Source: Sinorhizobium sp. B11 (GTDB taxonomy: Bacteria > Pseudomonadota > Alphaproteobacteria > Rhizobiales > Rhizobiaceae). From it: 64,000 nucleotides of DNA. Under the pieces are notes generated by a model. That model had not been told where the DNA came from. It made no database searches and saw only the letters and a list, made by a program, of their open reading frames with translations. Positions 43,021 to 52,488 of the stretch are shown here, piece after piece (the first letter of the stretch is position 1; every line of letters starts with the position of its first letter). The position numbers and the translations under genes were made by a program. The DNA lies in NCBI GenBank assembly GCA_039725955.1, contig CP091033.1:930001-994000 (forward strand), given 5' to 3'.

Positions 43021-43483
43021 GGAAAAGACGGGTTATTCAAGCGCTTATGAACCGCTGGATTGGTCACGCCCGCGACCTGCCGAGCTCTTTCGGCGTTGGA
43101 GCGCCTCGGAACAGTTCGAGCGCCGGTTCGAGTCGTGTCTTCCTGCCGCGGCCACCCGAGAATCCGTTCACCAAGCTTCGGTGGTTTGGTCAACGGAATG
43201 GTCAACGAAAAAGCGAACCCTGGAAAAATTGCGAGGAAATCATTGGAGCTATTGGCTACTGGTTCATGCCGTCAACGCCGGCATTGCCAGTCGGGTATCG
43301 ATCACGCCTCAGTCGGATTATACTCTAACTCTCCATCTGAGGCATTGGAATTGTTCCAGGGTCCCAGCGAGCTGCAGGCGGCTTCACGATACAGGCCGGG
43401 GAAAAACCAGAAGGAACCGCATGGTCCCATCAGCCGGTTCCAGATGGCCTGCCGCCAAGGCCGCCTTCGAAGGGGAGGTGGCC
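43021..43483. other. Junction spacer, no gene
   Basis: 463 bp after the binding-protein frame. Frames on both strands lack ribosome-binding sites and family features, consistent with rearranged flanking DNA. Confidence 0.4.
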
Positions 43484-43642
43484 ATGTATACACTTCGGAT
43501 TCTGGCACTTGCAGCATTCACCGCCGTCTCCGCACTCGCCATCACAGCGTGCACGTGGACGGGAAATCAACGACCGTCTGATTTGCCGCCTAAGACGGCC
43601 TGCGCACTTGGCTTTAATACCGAGAGGCCCTGTTCGTATTGA
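43484..43642 (+). CDS. Small lipoprotein (52 aa)
   Basis: A strong AGGGGAGG (43471-43478) precedes ATG 43484. The peptide starts MYTLRILALAAFTAVSALAI and reaches the lipobox AITAC at about residue 24, leaving a 29-residue mature part (TWTGNQRPSDLPPKTACAL and beyond) with two further Cys. This fits a small outer-membrane or entericidin-like lipoprotein. A longer upstream in-frame reading has no lipoprotein features. Function unknown. Confidence 0.6.
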   Translation: MYTLRILALAAFTAVSALAITACTWTGNQRPSDLPPKTACALGFNTERPCSY

Positions 43643-43849
43643 GAAAGACGTGCGCAGTGGAGGCGATCGCTCTCATACTGCGCCGCCCACCGGTGAGCTC
43701 GTATCGCTCTTGCTCGTCAAGCGGAGCGCAACTTGGGAGCGGTATCTTCATGGGGCTTCCCTCGCCCGAACCGTAATGATCATCAGCCAGCCCTACGTGC
43801 CGGGACAAATTCCTCAACATAGGAAGCCGTCACGCACCCGATGACCGTC

Positions 43850-44713
43850 ATGGGGCTTTCGAAACGGCGGGCCTGCCAGATCATATCTGCCCATCGCAAG
43901 ACAATCCGTTACCAGTCGAACCGACCGCCGGAGACCTAGTTGCGAACGAAGCTGCGCGAGTTGGCTAACGAGCGACGCCGTTTCGGCTACCGTCGGCCGT
44001 TCGTCCTGCTTCGGCGGGAGGGAGAGCCGTCTGGCGTCAATCGCATCTATAGGCTGTATCGCGAGGAAGGGCTTTCATTACCCAAGCGGAAGGCCGACGC
44101 CGTGCTGTCGGCACGCGTGCTCCGATCCTGGTCGAAGCGAAGGCCGATGCCCGCTGGTCGATGGATTTCGTCCACGACCAGTTCGCATGCGGACGGAGGT
44201 TTCGCGTGCTCAACATCGTCGATGAGCCTGGCAGCAATTCCAGACACCTCAATTTCCGGCCGCCGTGTCGCACGGGCGTTGACGACGCTGATCGAACGAC
44301 GCGGCAAGCCCGGAATGATTGTCTCAGACAATGGCACCGAACTGGCCTCGAATGCCATCCTCGCCTGGTCGAAGGATCACAAGGTCGAGTGGCATTACGT
44401 CGCGCCGGTAAAGCCCATTCAAAACGGCTATGTCGAGAGCTTCAACGGGCGCATGCGCGACGAACTGCTCAACAAAGCCTGTTTTTTCGGCCTCGAACAC
44501 GCCCGAAGCGCCATCGCGGATTGGGCGGACGATTATAATTGTTTCCGGCCACACTCATCCCTCGGATATCAGACCCCGGCAGGTTATGCCAGGTCCATCG
44601 CCGCAACCGGCTCCAACGCTACGCAAGATGAAAGCTTCGCGTTTCCGCGGGTTGCTCCCACCGCGCCAATTGGCGTATCAAAAACCGCCGTGGCTCTAGT
44701 CGCCGCTGGATGA
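43850..44713 (+). pseudogene. IS3-family (IS407-type) transposase OrfB remnant
   Basis: The N-terminal part (MGLSKRRACQIISAHRKTIR) hits TAG 43937-43939, then continues [13 protein letters not shown]. Near 44090 the frame shifts: the adjacent frame carries [21 protein letters not shown] small deletion near 44228 then returns to the first frame at [18 protein letters not shown]. The DDE residues are still readable ([28 protein letters not shown]). With a stop, a frameshift and a deletion the gene cannot work, and no orfA is found upstream. The terminal repeats are not clear. Confidence 0.85.
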
Positions 44714-44888
44714 AAGTTCCGTGGCAGGTCACTAGCCAATTTCATGCTTATTTTGACCCTCGCAGGGCCGAAGCTGACCAACCAGCTTACACTACTCATT
44801 GGAATCGCGAGAATCACATGCAACTGGAGGCCATCTGGAACCGTCGGTAACTAGGCCGAATTTGTGAGACAAGAAGAAATCTCGTCAA
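44714..44888. other. Spacer after the IS remnant
   Basis: 175 bp of probable IS flank, no gene seen. Confidence 0.35.
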
Positions 44889-45502
44889 TCAGTAGGCTTC
44901 TAGCTGCCCACCAAAACTCGCAAGTTGCTCTGCGGTGTCGATATCGATCTTCGCAGCTATGCCAATCTCGACGTTGATGACGTCGAGAGGCAATTGCGAA
45001 ATTAGCTGACGAGCACCGCGGTCGTCATTTAGACCTTGAAGGCCTCCGAACGCCGAGCGAGGAAAAATAACTGGATTGCCCGGAACTCCCTCGCACGCCG
45101 CGCGGACAATAGTCTTTGCGCCGCCCTTCCGAAAAGCATCGATAAGCGTGTCAAGATCAACGGCGTCAAGCATTGGCATATCGGCAAGCATGATCATGAT
45201 GCCGTCCGGATCGAGTTCGGCCGCGCGCTGGACACCAAGCGCAATCGAACTTGCCATGCCATCAACGAAACGAATGTTTCTCGCGACGCATATCTCCAAC
45301 CCCGCAATCTCGGCCTCGATGTCATGGCCGCGATATCCCGTCACAACGATGACCGAACTGCTATCGCAGCCAAAACGGCCAGACGGACCAGGGAAACGCC
45401 ACGAACCCGCGCCAGGAGTTTGTGCCCGGATCCTTCCAACCTGCTCGATCTACCCGCGGGTAGAACGACTACTGTAACCCGTGCTGGCGCGCCCGGTACC
45501 AT
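44889..45502 (-). pseudogene. MocA/MobA-like molybdenum cofactor nucleotidyltransferase, frameshifted
   Basis: The minus strand from ATG 45502 encodes VVVLPAGRSSRLEGSGHKLL (the AAGRSxRM nucleotide-binding motif with Pro for Ala) and reaches AIAVRSSL-stop. The rest lies in the next frame: SSVIVVTGYRGHDIEAEIAG, MIMLADMPMLDAVDLDTLID and GNPVIFPRSAFGGLQGLNDD, the family core. One base is missing near 45355-45365. Intact enzymes transfer CMP or GMP to molybdopterin for hydroxylase-type enzymes. It lies six bases after the 3' end of the xdhC-like gene, a common pairing. Confidence 0.8.
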
Positions 45503-45508
45503 GGTGCC

Positions 45509-46464
45509 TCACGCAAACATTGACAAGCGGCGAGCCGCAATGTCAGCCAGGATCGAAAGTGCCAGTGAGTTCGCGTCGCGCGTGGGGCCAAAAATGCCAA
45601 TCGGTGCCTTTATTCGATCGAATTGCGTCCTGGATATCTCCGATCTTCCTAAAAGATCCATCCGTCGGCGATGCGTGCGCGTGCTCCCTAGCGCGCCAAT
45701 GTAGAACGCGTCCGTTCGCAACGCTGCCTGCAGCATGAACTGCTCTGCATCGAGGTCGTGATGGAGCAGTATCACAGCGGTATACTGATCCATATCGGGC
45801 GGGTCTCTCTCCAAAGAACCGCATGTCACGACCTCGTGCCCGGATGAGTTGGCGACAGCAGCAACACGCTCGGCCTCGACACCCTGACCTGAGATGAGGA
45901 CTCGAGTGCGAGGCAGATAAACCGTCAAGAATCGACCATCGAAATAGCCGGACCTTCGTTGCGGTTCGACAAACTCGAGCCGTTCTTTTGATTTCGTGTA
46001 GCACAGACCCGCCGCTCGACGGTGGTGAAGCTCCGCAAGGACTGCTGCAGGGCATGCGCGTCCTTCAGCACGTGTATGGCCACCGTGATACCGCCACCGC
46101 AAGGTAGGACGATATCGAAAAAGGGCGAGCCTTCTCCGTACCTGACCTCGCGGTCTCTATCCTGGCTTAAGGCGTCGAGCGCCTCGGAGGCTACCGCCGC
46201 CTCAATGCAGCCCCCCGATACATAGCCGCAAAACCGCCCATCGGCTGTAACGGCGACATGGGAGCCAAGCGCACGAGCGGCTCCTCCTCGAATTTCGACC
46301 AGCGTAGCTAGCGCCACCCTGCCCCTTTCAAGCTCACTTATAGCAAAGCGGAATATCTCTGCCGCGTCGTCGGAAAGCAATGATCGAATCGGCGTCGGCC
46401 TTATTACGGCCTCACTAATATCCCGCGAATAGATATCCGCGGGGGCAGTATCCTCAGGCAACAT
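45509..46464 (-). pseudogene. xdhC: XdhC-family molybdoenzyme maturation factor, frameshifted
   Basis: From ATG 46464 the first frame holds the XdhC_CoxI domain: GRVALATLVEIRGGAARALG, GRFCGYVSGGCIEAAVASEA and LPCGGGITVAIHVL. The second frame, from about 46010, holds the linker FVEPQRRSGYFDGRFLTVYL and the Rossmann domain RVLISGQGVEAERVAAVAN, TAVILLHHDLDAEQFMLQAA and YIGALGSTRTHRRRMDLLG. The join needs one extra base near the A-run at about 45990. XdhC inserts sulfurated Moco into xanthine dehydrogenase-like enzymes. No such enzyme is present in the window, so the module is a relic. Confidence 0.83.
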
Positions 46465-46865
46465 TCGACGTCCCGCCAGTGTTCTTCCCGAACCTCATCG
46501 CACAATGGCGCGTCCTTGCCGCGATGGCATGGTAGATCGCCTCGGCGCGGTCGACTGTTTGTAGCCGGCGAGATTGTCGTTCACGAAAAGCCTCGCTTCG
46601 GTACGGCTCAGATTCTTCGATGTTCTCAACAGCCAACAGCTCCTGTCTCACTCCCGGACGTAGTGGAGACGGGCTGTGCCGATCGATCAAACAGTGCGAG
46701 AAATGCTTACACTGTCACCAGGTTGCGAGCGATCATACGCGCGTAAGGTCGCGCAAGCGGCAATCCTGGTTGAACTAGTCGAAGAGATGGTGGTTATCCT
46801 CGCGTATAGCTCCCGTTAAAATCTTGGTCGGCTATGGTGGGGCATCGTCATCTGCGGAGCCATCC
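46465..46865. other. Degenerate stretch upstream of xdhC-like gene
   Basis: About 400 bp. A minus frame 46454-46690 is open but unrecognisable, and a neighbouring frame gives short protein-like pieces such as ARLFVNDNLAGYKQSTAP. It may be a much-decayed gene of the former molybdoenzyme operon, but I cannot name it. Confidence 0.35.
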
Positions 46866-47168
46866 ATGAAGAGTTGTGAGCATACATCGACCATCAAATC
46901 AGTCAGGCCGAGAACCTTGGGCTGTGAGGAATGTCTCAACGAGGGTCAGATGTGGTTTCATCTGCGCGTCTGCAGGGAGTGCGGCCATGTCGGCTGCTGT
47001 GACCAGTCCGTCGGTAGGCACGCTACCGCGCACTTTCACGAGACGGGGCACCCGATCATAGAAGGGTATGATCCTCCCGAAGGCTGGGGCTGGTGCTATG
47101 TCGACGAAACCGTCGTTCAGCTGCCAGATCAAACGCCGCACCTTGGTCCGATCCCCCGCTACTACTGA
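46866..47168 (+). CDS. UBP-type zinc finger protein (100 aa)
   Basis: A single Zn-finger of the ubiquitin-hydrolase (UBP) type: CEHTSTIKSVRPRTLGCEEC, MWFHLRVCRECGHVGCCDQS and HATAHFHETGHPII, with the Cys/His ligands conserved, followed by GWGWCYVDETVVQLP. In rhizobia and other proteobacteria such a domain is often next to, or fused with, a cNMP-binding thioredoxin-reductase-like flavoprotein, and the remnant of such a gene follows eight bases downstream. ATG 46866 is chosen because an upstream in-frame TTG adds a non-conserved leader. Bacteria lack ubiquitin, so the target is unknown. Confidence 0.8.
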   Translation: MKSCEHTSTIKSVRPRTLGCEECLNEGQMWFHLRVCRECGHVGCCDQSVGRHATAHFHETGHPIIEGYDPPEGWGWCYVDETVVQLPDQTPHLGPIPRYY

Positions 47169-47176
47169 GCACCCCA

Positions 47177-47690
47177 TGACGATCGACCCGTCCCGTTACC
47201 ATCAGATATTTCCGGTTCTGACGAACCAACAGATCGACATGGCTCGGCGTTTCGCGAGCAGTGGCCCCCATTCCTTCGGCCCCGGCGAAACGGTTTCGGC
47301 GATTGGCGACCGCAATGTACCAGCCTGGTTGATCCTTGAGGGTCAGCTGGATGTATTCCGGCACGACGGTCTTACGTCGGAAGCAGCGGTTGTCAACCAC
47401 GGCAAAGGCCACGTATTCGGGGAAGTAAGCCAGCTGTCGGGCCGACCATCCCTGGCTGGCGCGCGAGCCGGACCGGAAGGTTGTGTCGCCCTGGCCTTCG
47501 ACGCCACCCACCTCAAGGCACTGATAATCGGGTCCGCCGAGGTGGGTGAAATCGTCATGCGCGCGTATATCCTGCGGCGCGTCGAATTGATCGACAGCGG
47601 TAGCGGTGGGTCCGTTCTCGTTGGCACCTCGGCTGACAGCGAGTTGGTGCGCCTGCAGGGGTTCCTAAGCCGGAATGGATACCCTCACAT
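47177..47690 (+). pseudogene. Cyclic-nucleotide-binding domain gene, 3' truncated by IS
   Basis: The frame starts at ATG 47177 (MTIDPSRYHQIFPVLTNQQI) and contains a CAP-ED fold: FGPGETVSAIGDRNVPAWLI, LEGQLDVFRHDGLTSEAAVV and GKGHVFGEVSQLSGRPSLAG. It then reads [13 protein letters not shown] across the left end of the IS and stops at 47745. In intact homologues this domain is followed by a thioredoxin-reductase-like FAD/NAD module. Nothing of that module is visible to the right of the IS, so the 3' part was lost. It probably formed an operon with the UBP zinc-finger gene. Confidence 0.75.
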
Positions 47691-47741
47691 TGAACCGCAC
47701 CGGGTTTGCCGGAGGCTCCAACTTCTGAGAGAGTGGAGCCG

Positions 47742-48068
47742 ATGAGCAAGACAACGAACAAGTTTTCACCCGAAGTCCGCCAACGCGCCATCCGTATGGT
47801 GCTGGATCACGAGGCTGAGCACCCGTCGCGGTGGGCAGCCGTTTCATCTATTGCGGGCAAGATCGGTTGCTCGCCAGCCACGCTGCATGAATGGGTGAAG
47901 AAGACCGAGGTCGACAGCGGCAAACGAGCAGGCTTGCCGACCGACGCGGCCGAGAAGATGAAGGCTCTTGAGCGGGAGAACCGCGAGCTTCGTCAGGCCA
48001 ACGAGATTTTGCGCAAGGCGTCTGCTTATTTCGCGATGGCGGAGCTCGACCGCCCCTTCAAACGATGA
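47742..48068 (+). CDS. IS3-family transposase OrfA
   Basis: 108 aa: HTH ([20 protein letters not shown], then [14 protein letters not shown] [15 protein letters not shown]) and a leucine-zipper segment ([20 protein letters not shown]). ATG 47742 follows GAGTGGAG. It binds the IS ends and is normally fused to OrfB by -1 frameshifting near its 3' end. Confidence 0.9.
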   Translation: MSKTTNKFSPEVRQRAIRMVLDHEAEHPSRWAAVSSIAGKIGCSPATLHEWVKKTEVDSGKRAGLPTDAAEKMKALERENRELRQANEILRKASAYFAMAELDRPFKR

Positions 48069-48970
48069 TCTCGTTCATTGACGACCACCGTGGCGTGTTC
48101 GGGGTCGAGCCGATCTGCAGGCTTTTGCCGATTGCCCCATCAACCTACTACGAGAATGTCGCCAAGCGCCTGGATGTGGATCGTCTGTCGGTTCGCGCCC
48201 GCAGCGATATCGGCCTGAAGATCGAGATACGCCGGGTGTTCAATGAGAACTTCCAGGTCTACGGGGTGCGTAAAGTCTGGCGGCAGTTGCAGCGAGAAGG
48301 CTACGCCATCGCCCGCTGCACGGTCGCTCGGCTTATGAGGTCGATGAGCCTGCAGGGGATCATTCGAGGAAAGCCGGTCCGCACGACATTCTCGGACAAG
48401 GCAGCCCCGAGCCCGCTTGACCGGGTAAACCGCCAGTTCAAAGCCCCAGCACCAAATAGGCTGTGGGTTTCGGACTTCACCTATGTCGCGACCTGGCAGG
48501 GTTTCGTCTACGTGGCCTTTGTGATCGACGTCTTTGCCCGGCGCATCGTTGGCTGGCGGGCGAGCCGGACGGCACATGCGAGCTTTGTCCTCGATGCCCT
48601 TGAACAGGCACTTCATGATCGGCGTCCCGTTCATGGCGGCGGGCTCGTGCACCATTCGGACAGGGGCGTTCAATATGTGTCCATCCGTTACTCCGAGCGG
48701 CTGGCAGAAGCTGGCATAGAGCCTTCTGTCGGAAGTGTCGGCGACAGTTACGACAATGCCCTCGCCGAAACGATCAACGGTCTCTACAAGGCCGAGGTCA
48801 TTCATCGGCGCGGACCATGGAGGAATTTCGAAGCGGTGGAATTCGCCACTCTGGAATGGGTCGACTGGTTCAACCACCGACGACTTCTGGAGCCCATCGG
48901 AAACATACCGCCAGCCGAGGCTGAAGAACGCTACTACGCCATGCTGGACGAACCAGCCATGGCCGCATAA
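48065..48970 (+). CDS. IS3-family transposase OrfB (DDE integrase domain)
   Basis: 301 aa. After [20 protein letters not shown] come the rve DDE residues: [16 protein letters not shown] (D), [15 protein letters not shown] (D) and [17 protein letters not shown] (E). The frame is intact to the stop, 13 bases before the right inverted repeat, so the element could still be active. ATG 48065 overlaps the orfA stop. Confidence 0.93.
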   Translation: MISFIDDHRGVFGVEPICRLLPIAPSTYYENVAKRLDVDRLSVRARSDIGLKIEIRRVFNENFQVYGVRKVWRQLQREGYAIARCTVARLMRSMSLQGIIRGKPVRTTFSDKAAPSPLDRVNRQFKAPAPNRLWVSDFTYVATWQGFVYVAFVIDVFARRIVGWRASRTAHASFVLDALEQALHDRRPVHGGGLVHHSDRGVQYVSIRYSERLAEAGIEPSVGSVGDSYDNALAETINGLYKAEVIHRRGPWRNFEAVEFATLEWVDWFNHRRLLEPIGNIPPAEAEERYYAMLDEPAMAA

Positions 48971-49200
48971 CTCAAACCAAATGGCCTCCGGCAAACCCGG
49001 TGCGGTTCAGTTCGTTCACCGAGGAAGTTTTGCAAAGGCAAATGTCAGGATGACGATTACATGCGTTTTTCACGACAACTCTCTGGTGAGAAGGTTGGAT
49101 CGTGGATTTGAGAAATCTTGCTATTAACACTATATCTGGTGTTTGCAGCCAGCCTCACCACAATGTAACAGACTAGCGACTATGACAAACGAGGCCGTCT

Positions 49201-49347
49201 ATGAAACTTCTCTATCGTCCTAAGAAACACTTCGAACTTGATATCCCGTCCACTTTGGTTGTTACCGTGTATGCTTTGACAGCTGCGTTGTTCTTACCGA
49301 TTTCCCCGATGTTCCTGGAGGTTTTACGTATAGTTTTGCGTGGCTGA
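49201..49347 (+). CDS. Small membrane protein (48 aa)
   Basis: ATG 49201 (GAGG upstream) runs to TGA 49345-49347. The product is basic at the N-terminus (MKLLYRPKKHFELDIPSTLV) and then one hydrophobic helix (VVTVYALTAALFLPISPMFL) ending VLRIVLRG. A textbook terminator follows 14 bases later. A short single-span inner-membrane protein is likely; no family recognised. Confidence 0.55.
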   Translation: MKLLYRPKKHFELDIPSTLVVTVYALTAALFLPISPMFLEVLRIVLRG

Positions 49348-49360
49348 TAATCCTTGCAGG

Positions 49361-49394
49361 AAAGCCGCTGTGTACTAACCTACACAGCGGCTTT
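49361..49394. terminator. Intrinsic terminator, 14-bp stem
   Basis: Arms 49361-49374 and 49381-49394 (AAAGCCGCTGTGTA) are perfectly complementary around a 6-base loop, with A and T runs at the ends. It can act for the small + gene and for the - gene at 49470-49688. Confidence 0.88.
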
Positions 49395-49469
49395 ATTGGG
49401 TGACGAGCGATCGAATTAAATTGTCACTTCGTTATCCTATTGCAGTCATCGGCTGCAGCAATTGATCTA

Positions 49470-49688
49470 TTACGCGTCGTCTTCACGATCACCTTCAGCA
49501 TTTATTATCATTACTCCATCAGTATCCGGGTAGGGAACGAATGGTTCGGCTTGGGGCTCCAGCAAAATTACTGCGAGTTGTTTCGAGTATTCAGCAATCC
49601 TCAGATCGATCCAATCTCCAACAGCACCGTTCGCCTTCAACTCTTGTAGACCCATTAACACCGCCCTTGCATGCGCTTGAGAAATCAT
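49470..49688 (-). CDS. Hypothetical protein (72 aa)
   Basis: ATG 49688 is preceded by GGAGG with a 6-base spacer, which supports translation. The sequence (MISQAHARAVLMGLQELKAN, then GDWIDLRIAEYSKQLAVILL) is soluble, with an acidic tail GDREDDA. No family recognised. The gene ends close to the bidirectional terminator at 49361-49394. Confidence 0.6.
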   Translation of the reverse strand: MISQAHARAVLMGLQELKANGAVGDWIDLRIAEYSKQLAVILLEPQAEPFVPYPDTDGVMIINAEGDREDDA

Positions 49689-50207
49689 GCGTTTCCTCCG
49701 TGGGAAAGTTCCGCGAGAATAAAGCGCTAACCATTTAGGTACGCCTACGCAAAATGCTTGTAACGGCCAGCGTTTTAAAATTCGTGTTTGTCAGAGAACT
49801 CGAGACCGTGTGGGTGGAGTTGTCCCCAAGAAGACTGGACATGCTCAGGCCTGAGCTGGCGAACTGATGAACCCGCGCGCCGTCGAACTTTGGCAGCGCA
49901 CTGCCGTCCCTTTTTAGACACTTACGCTGCTGCCTAAGGACTTGGGTCGCGAAGTTCTTGGCGCTGCCTGTGTCCGTCGAAGTCGAGTCATCGCAGCATC
50001 GTCGCGAGAATGGCAGCAGATCTATTTGCACGCCCCTGATCGTACATTAAGTTGTAGGTATTCATTCTGTCGCGCTGTAGGTGTTAAACACGGATGGTTG
50101 CAGCTTCCCCGATCTAAGAAGGTGTTGGAAGGCCTGGAAGATTGAGGCGTTAGTCGGAAAACGCTGAAGGCGAAGCAAACTCCGAAGGCTTTCTGATATC
50201 CAACGGC
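49689..50207. other. Stretch without a convincing gene
   Basis: 519 bp. A minus frame (49735-50031) is open but lacks a ribosome-binding site and any recognisable feature. Probably non-coding or decayed. Confidence 0.4.
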
Positions 50208-50717
50208 TTAAAACCAACCCTTGCGCCAGAACCAAAGCAATGGCGCTACAGCGCTCAGTATGATGATCGCCCACGCGAAAGGGTAGCCCCAAACCCAATT
50301 CAGCTCTGGCATGAACTTGAAATTCATTCCCCATATTCCAGCCATCAAGGTCGGCGGCACGCCAACGACAGACGCGATCGTTAGCACTTTGAATATGTCG
50401 TTTTGTTCGATCGTGATGAAGCCCAGGACGGCATCCAGGAGGAACTGCGTTTTGTCGGAAAGATGGGTTTCGTAATCGCTCAGCGAGGCAACGTCTTTCG
50501 TTATCGCGTGCAGTTGATCTCGGAATTCGTCCGATAGCATGTCGTGACATACATCCAGCGTGAACGATGCCATCCTCCCAATTGCTCGGGAATTGACTGG
50601 CTTCAGCCGAGCCTCGCTTCTTCGTAGTACGAAGGATTGGGCTACGACTGAAATGCTTCTCGTCGTCGGCGAAAGTCCGGTAGCCGTTCGCATCGCGTCG
50701 CGGTTCATGCGCGGCAA
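50208..50717 (-). pseudogene. corA: CorA-type Mg2+/Co2+ transporter, C-terminal fragment
   Basis: The last 120 residues are clearly CorA: LSDYETHLSDKTQFLLDAVL, IEQNDIFKVLTIASVVGVPP, the signature GIWGMNFKFMPELNWVWGYP and two membrane helices ending PLLWFWRKGWF. Full-length CorA is about 320-350 aa. The N-terminal cytoplasmic domain is missing, and the upstream codons are not recognisable beyond about position 50660. It cannot form a normal channel, so it is a remnant. Confidence 0.8.
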
Positions 50718-50821
50718 ATTGAGAGACAGCCCAAATGCGTTCTTTGGGCTGGCCCCTACGCCAAGCCAAGCTGCACGCGGGGCAATTCAACCGCCGTTGG
50801 CAAGGTCTGATGTTTTCCCCG

Positions 50822-51106
50822 TCACTCGCTACCTCCTGTTGGCGCGGCTTGGGGGGCGTCATGACAAGAGGGTTGACGCATGACGGCTGTGCAGCGGGGC
50901 GAAGCACTTGAGCGCATTATCACCGAGTTCGAGGGTAGGTCTAAAGAGATGACGAACCCGGTTTCATCATCAGACCCGTGATAGCGATCCGTCCCCGGCG
51001 GCGTTCCTTCGAAGCGTCCGGTCCTATCCATGCCGTCAAACGTTTCCCCACAAGCAAACGTGGGGACGGCAAACAGCAGTGCCGTGATGAGAACTTTCTT
51101 TCGCAT
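50822..51106 (-). CDS. Small exported hypothetical protein (94 aa)
   Basis: ATG 51106 has GGAG six bases upstream. The N-terminus MRKKVLITALLFAVPTFACG is a signal peptide, possibly of lipoprotein type with Cys at residue 19. The mature part has an acidic, Gly/Asp-rich segment (TGRFEGTPPGTDRYHGSDDE). The C-terminal third (SSASPRCTAVMRQPSCHDAP) is low in complexity and may be an abnormal tail. No family recognised. Confidence 0.5.
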   Translation of the reverse strand: MRKKVLITALLFAVPTFACGETFDGMDRTGRFEGTPPGTDRYHGSDDETGFVISLDLPSNSVIMRSSASPRCTAVMRQPSCHDAPQAAPTGGSE

Positions 51107-51214
51107 GATGTCTCCTTCGCATTTTGTGGTGACAACGGGACGCTACGTGTACCGCAGACACTGCGAGAAAAGAGCGGCTGGCACGGTCCCGGGTCGACGG
51201 ATGAATTCAGGAGA

Positions 51215-51244
51215 AAAGACCCGGAAACTGGAACCCGGGTCTTT
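51215..51244 (-). terminator. Intrinsic terminator of the exported-protein gene
   Basis: A 10-bp stem (51215-51224 with 51235-51244, AAAGACCCGG) around a 10-base loop, with a T-rich run on the minus strand just beyond (TCTTTTCT). It lies eight bases after the stop of the gene at 51252-51605. Confidence 0.7.
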
Positions 51245-51251
51245 CGGCTGC

Positions 51252-51605
51252 TCAGCGGACCCAGAATGTCATGCTGCCGTCTGCTGCCTGCTCGGCGTTG
51301 ACGACGTTGTCGATCTTTACGCCCCGTTCCTCGAGACGCTTCAATAGGTCTTTGTTTTCTTTGATAGACGCCTGGATATGCTCTACCCCGGCGTCTGTAC
51401 GAGGCTGGGCACTATTGCTACCGCTCGCAGCCTTGTAGTCCTGGTAGTCGACGATGTTTCTGACGTCAAACCTACTATTGAAGGTTTGCAACGCCTTTTC
51501 GATCTTGGGACCATAATTCATATCGACGCTGTCGGCATAGCTCGCGCTCGCGAAAGTAATCGAGGAAACAACAGCAATCGCTGCAATGTTCAAAACCGGT
51601 TTCAT
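51252..51605 (-). CDS. Exported hypothetical protein (117 aa)
   Basis: The signal peptide MKPVLNIAAIAVVSSITFAS ends near ASA-DSVDMN. The mature part is helical (YGPKIEKALQTFNSRFDVRN, then SIKENKDLLKRLEERGVKID) and ends GSMTFWVR. ATG 51605 has AGAGGAC upstream, and a terminator follows the stop, so it is a complete single-gene unit. Periplasmic location is likely. I do not recognise a function. Confidence 0.72.
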   Translation of the reverse strand: MKPVLNIAAIAVVSSITFASASYADSVDMNYGPKIEKALQTFNSRFDVRNIVDYQDYKAASGSNSAQPRTDAGVEHIQASIKENKDLLKRLEERGVKIDNVVNAEQAADGSMTFWVR

Positions 51606-52488
51606 TGTATGTCCTCTTGATGTTTGTCTCGAACCACAACTTTAAGCCCGTGGCCGGTCTTATTTCTCATTCGTGCCGGACCGGCGGTGACGCGAGAACA
51701 CTAACGAGGGCGGCTCTGTCGAGAAATCATACACATGTCCGGGAGAGACCAGACCTACGTGTGTGGCTGGTTTGTTCAAAAGCGCGCGTGGCATGCACCA
51801 GAGTAGAGGTTCAAAGAATTGGCCCCGAAGCGCCCAGACATCTCTACCGCTTAGCTAAGTACGTACGAGAACTCTTGGTAATAAAACCAGCAGCAAATTA
51901 AAGATAGGAGTCCCGTAAGCCCCGCACCGCAAACCGCCGCTATCGCCCCGAACACAGCAACCCGATGACCTTGAGCCCGGGCGCGTTGGTATTGACCCGC
52001 TCGAGGCCGGCCAAGGTCAGGCTATCGAGTAGGGGCGTAGTGGCGGCACTGGCGCGTGCCGCGGATGACACCATCATCCTGCCATGCACGCCGGTTTCGC
52101 GGAAGACGCCATATACGCTCGACCATTCCGTGACGCTTCTTCCGCTGGTGCGATTGGCCTTGCATCGGTCGGGCCGCGGCTCGAGCGAGGTCATGTCATG
52201 CCTCGGCAACCCGCTGGACCTTCTGAAATCGGCGAAGGAAGGGGCGGCAACGATCGCTGCGATGGTAATCCGGGGGGGAGCTCATTCTTCTAAGTGCCGG
52301 CCCGATCTCAGCACCGCCGAAATATAGGGCCGCCAAATTTCACGAGGCCCGGCGGTCTCCTGGGCATCGCCGCCGAAACCCATCCACGGCATAAATTTAT
52401 GGTCGAGCCGCAAGATCCTAGTAGCGCTTGCAGGCTCGGCGGCCGGAAAGCGTCGCGCCGCAAATCACAATCACCTTTTTCGAATTGT
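51606..52488. other. Long stretch without a convincing gene
   Basis: 883 bp. Frames on both strands at 51940-52330 are open, but both lack ribosome-binding sites and family features, and they overlap each other. Consistent with decayed accessory DNA. Confidence 0.4.

Larger units (their letters stand above)
47691..49009 (+). mobile_element. IS3-family element (IS51-like group), 1,319 bp
   Basis: Bounded by perfect 26-bp inverted repeats, 47691-47716 and 48984-49009, with TG...CA ends. It carries orfA and orfB with a four-base ATGA overlap. The flanks (CAT on the left, GTT on the right) show no target duplication, and the interrupted gene does not continue on the right, so a deletion or recombination followed insertion. 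Confidence 0.92.

Noticed and set aside
43120..43155. A second GGTTCGAGTC motif that could be another tRNA T-loop
   Set aside because: The bases on either side do not pair as a T-stem, and no acceptor/CCA end follows in the right position.
42714..43205. Minus-strand open frame of 163 codons containing WLARRDSN
   Set aside because: This peptide pattern is the familiar artefact of translating the antisense of a tRNA 3' end. It supports the tRNA fragment at 42908-42932, not a gene.
49735..50031. Minus-strand 98-codon frame
   Set aside because: Starts without a ribosome-binding site, is Ser/Thr-rich and lacks conserved features; more likely non-coding.
51940..52330. Overlapping open frames on both strands
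   Set aside because: Neither has a convincing start or family pattern, and their overlap suggests composition-driven open frames in decayed DNA.
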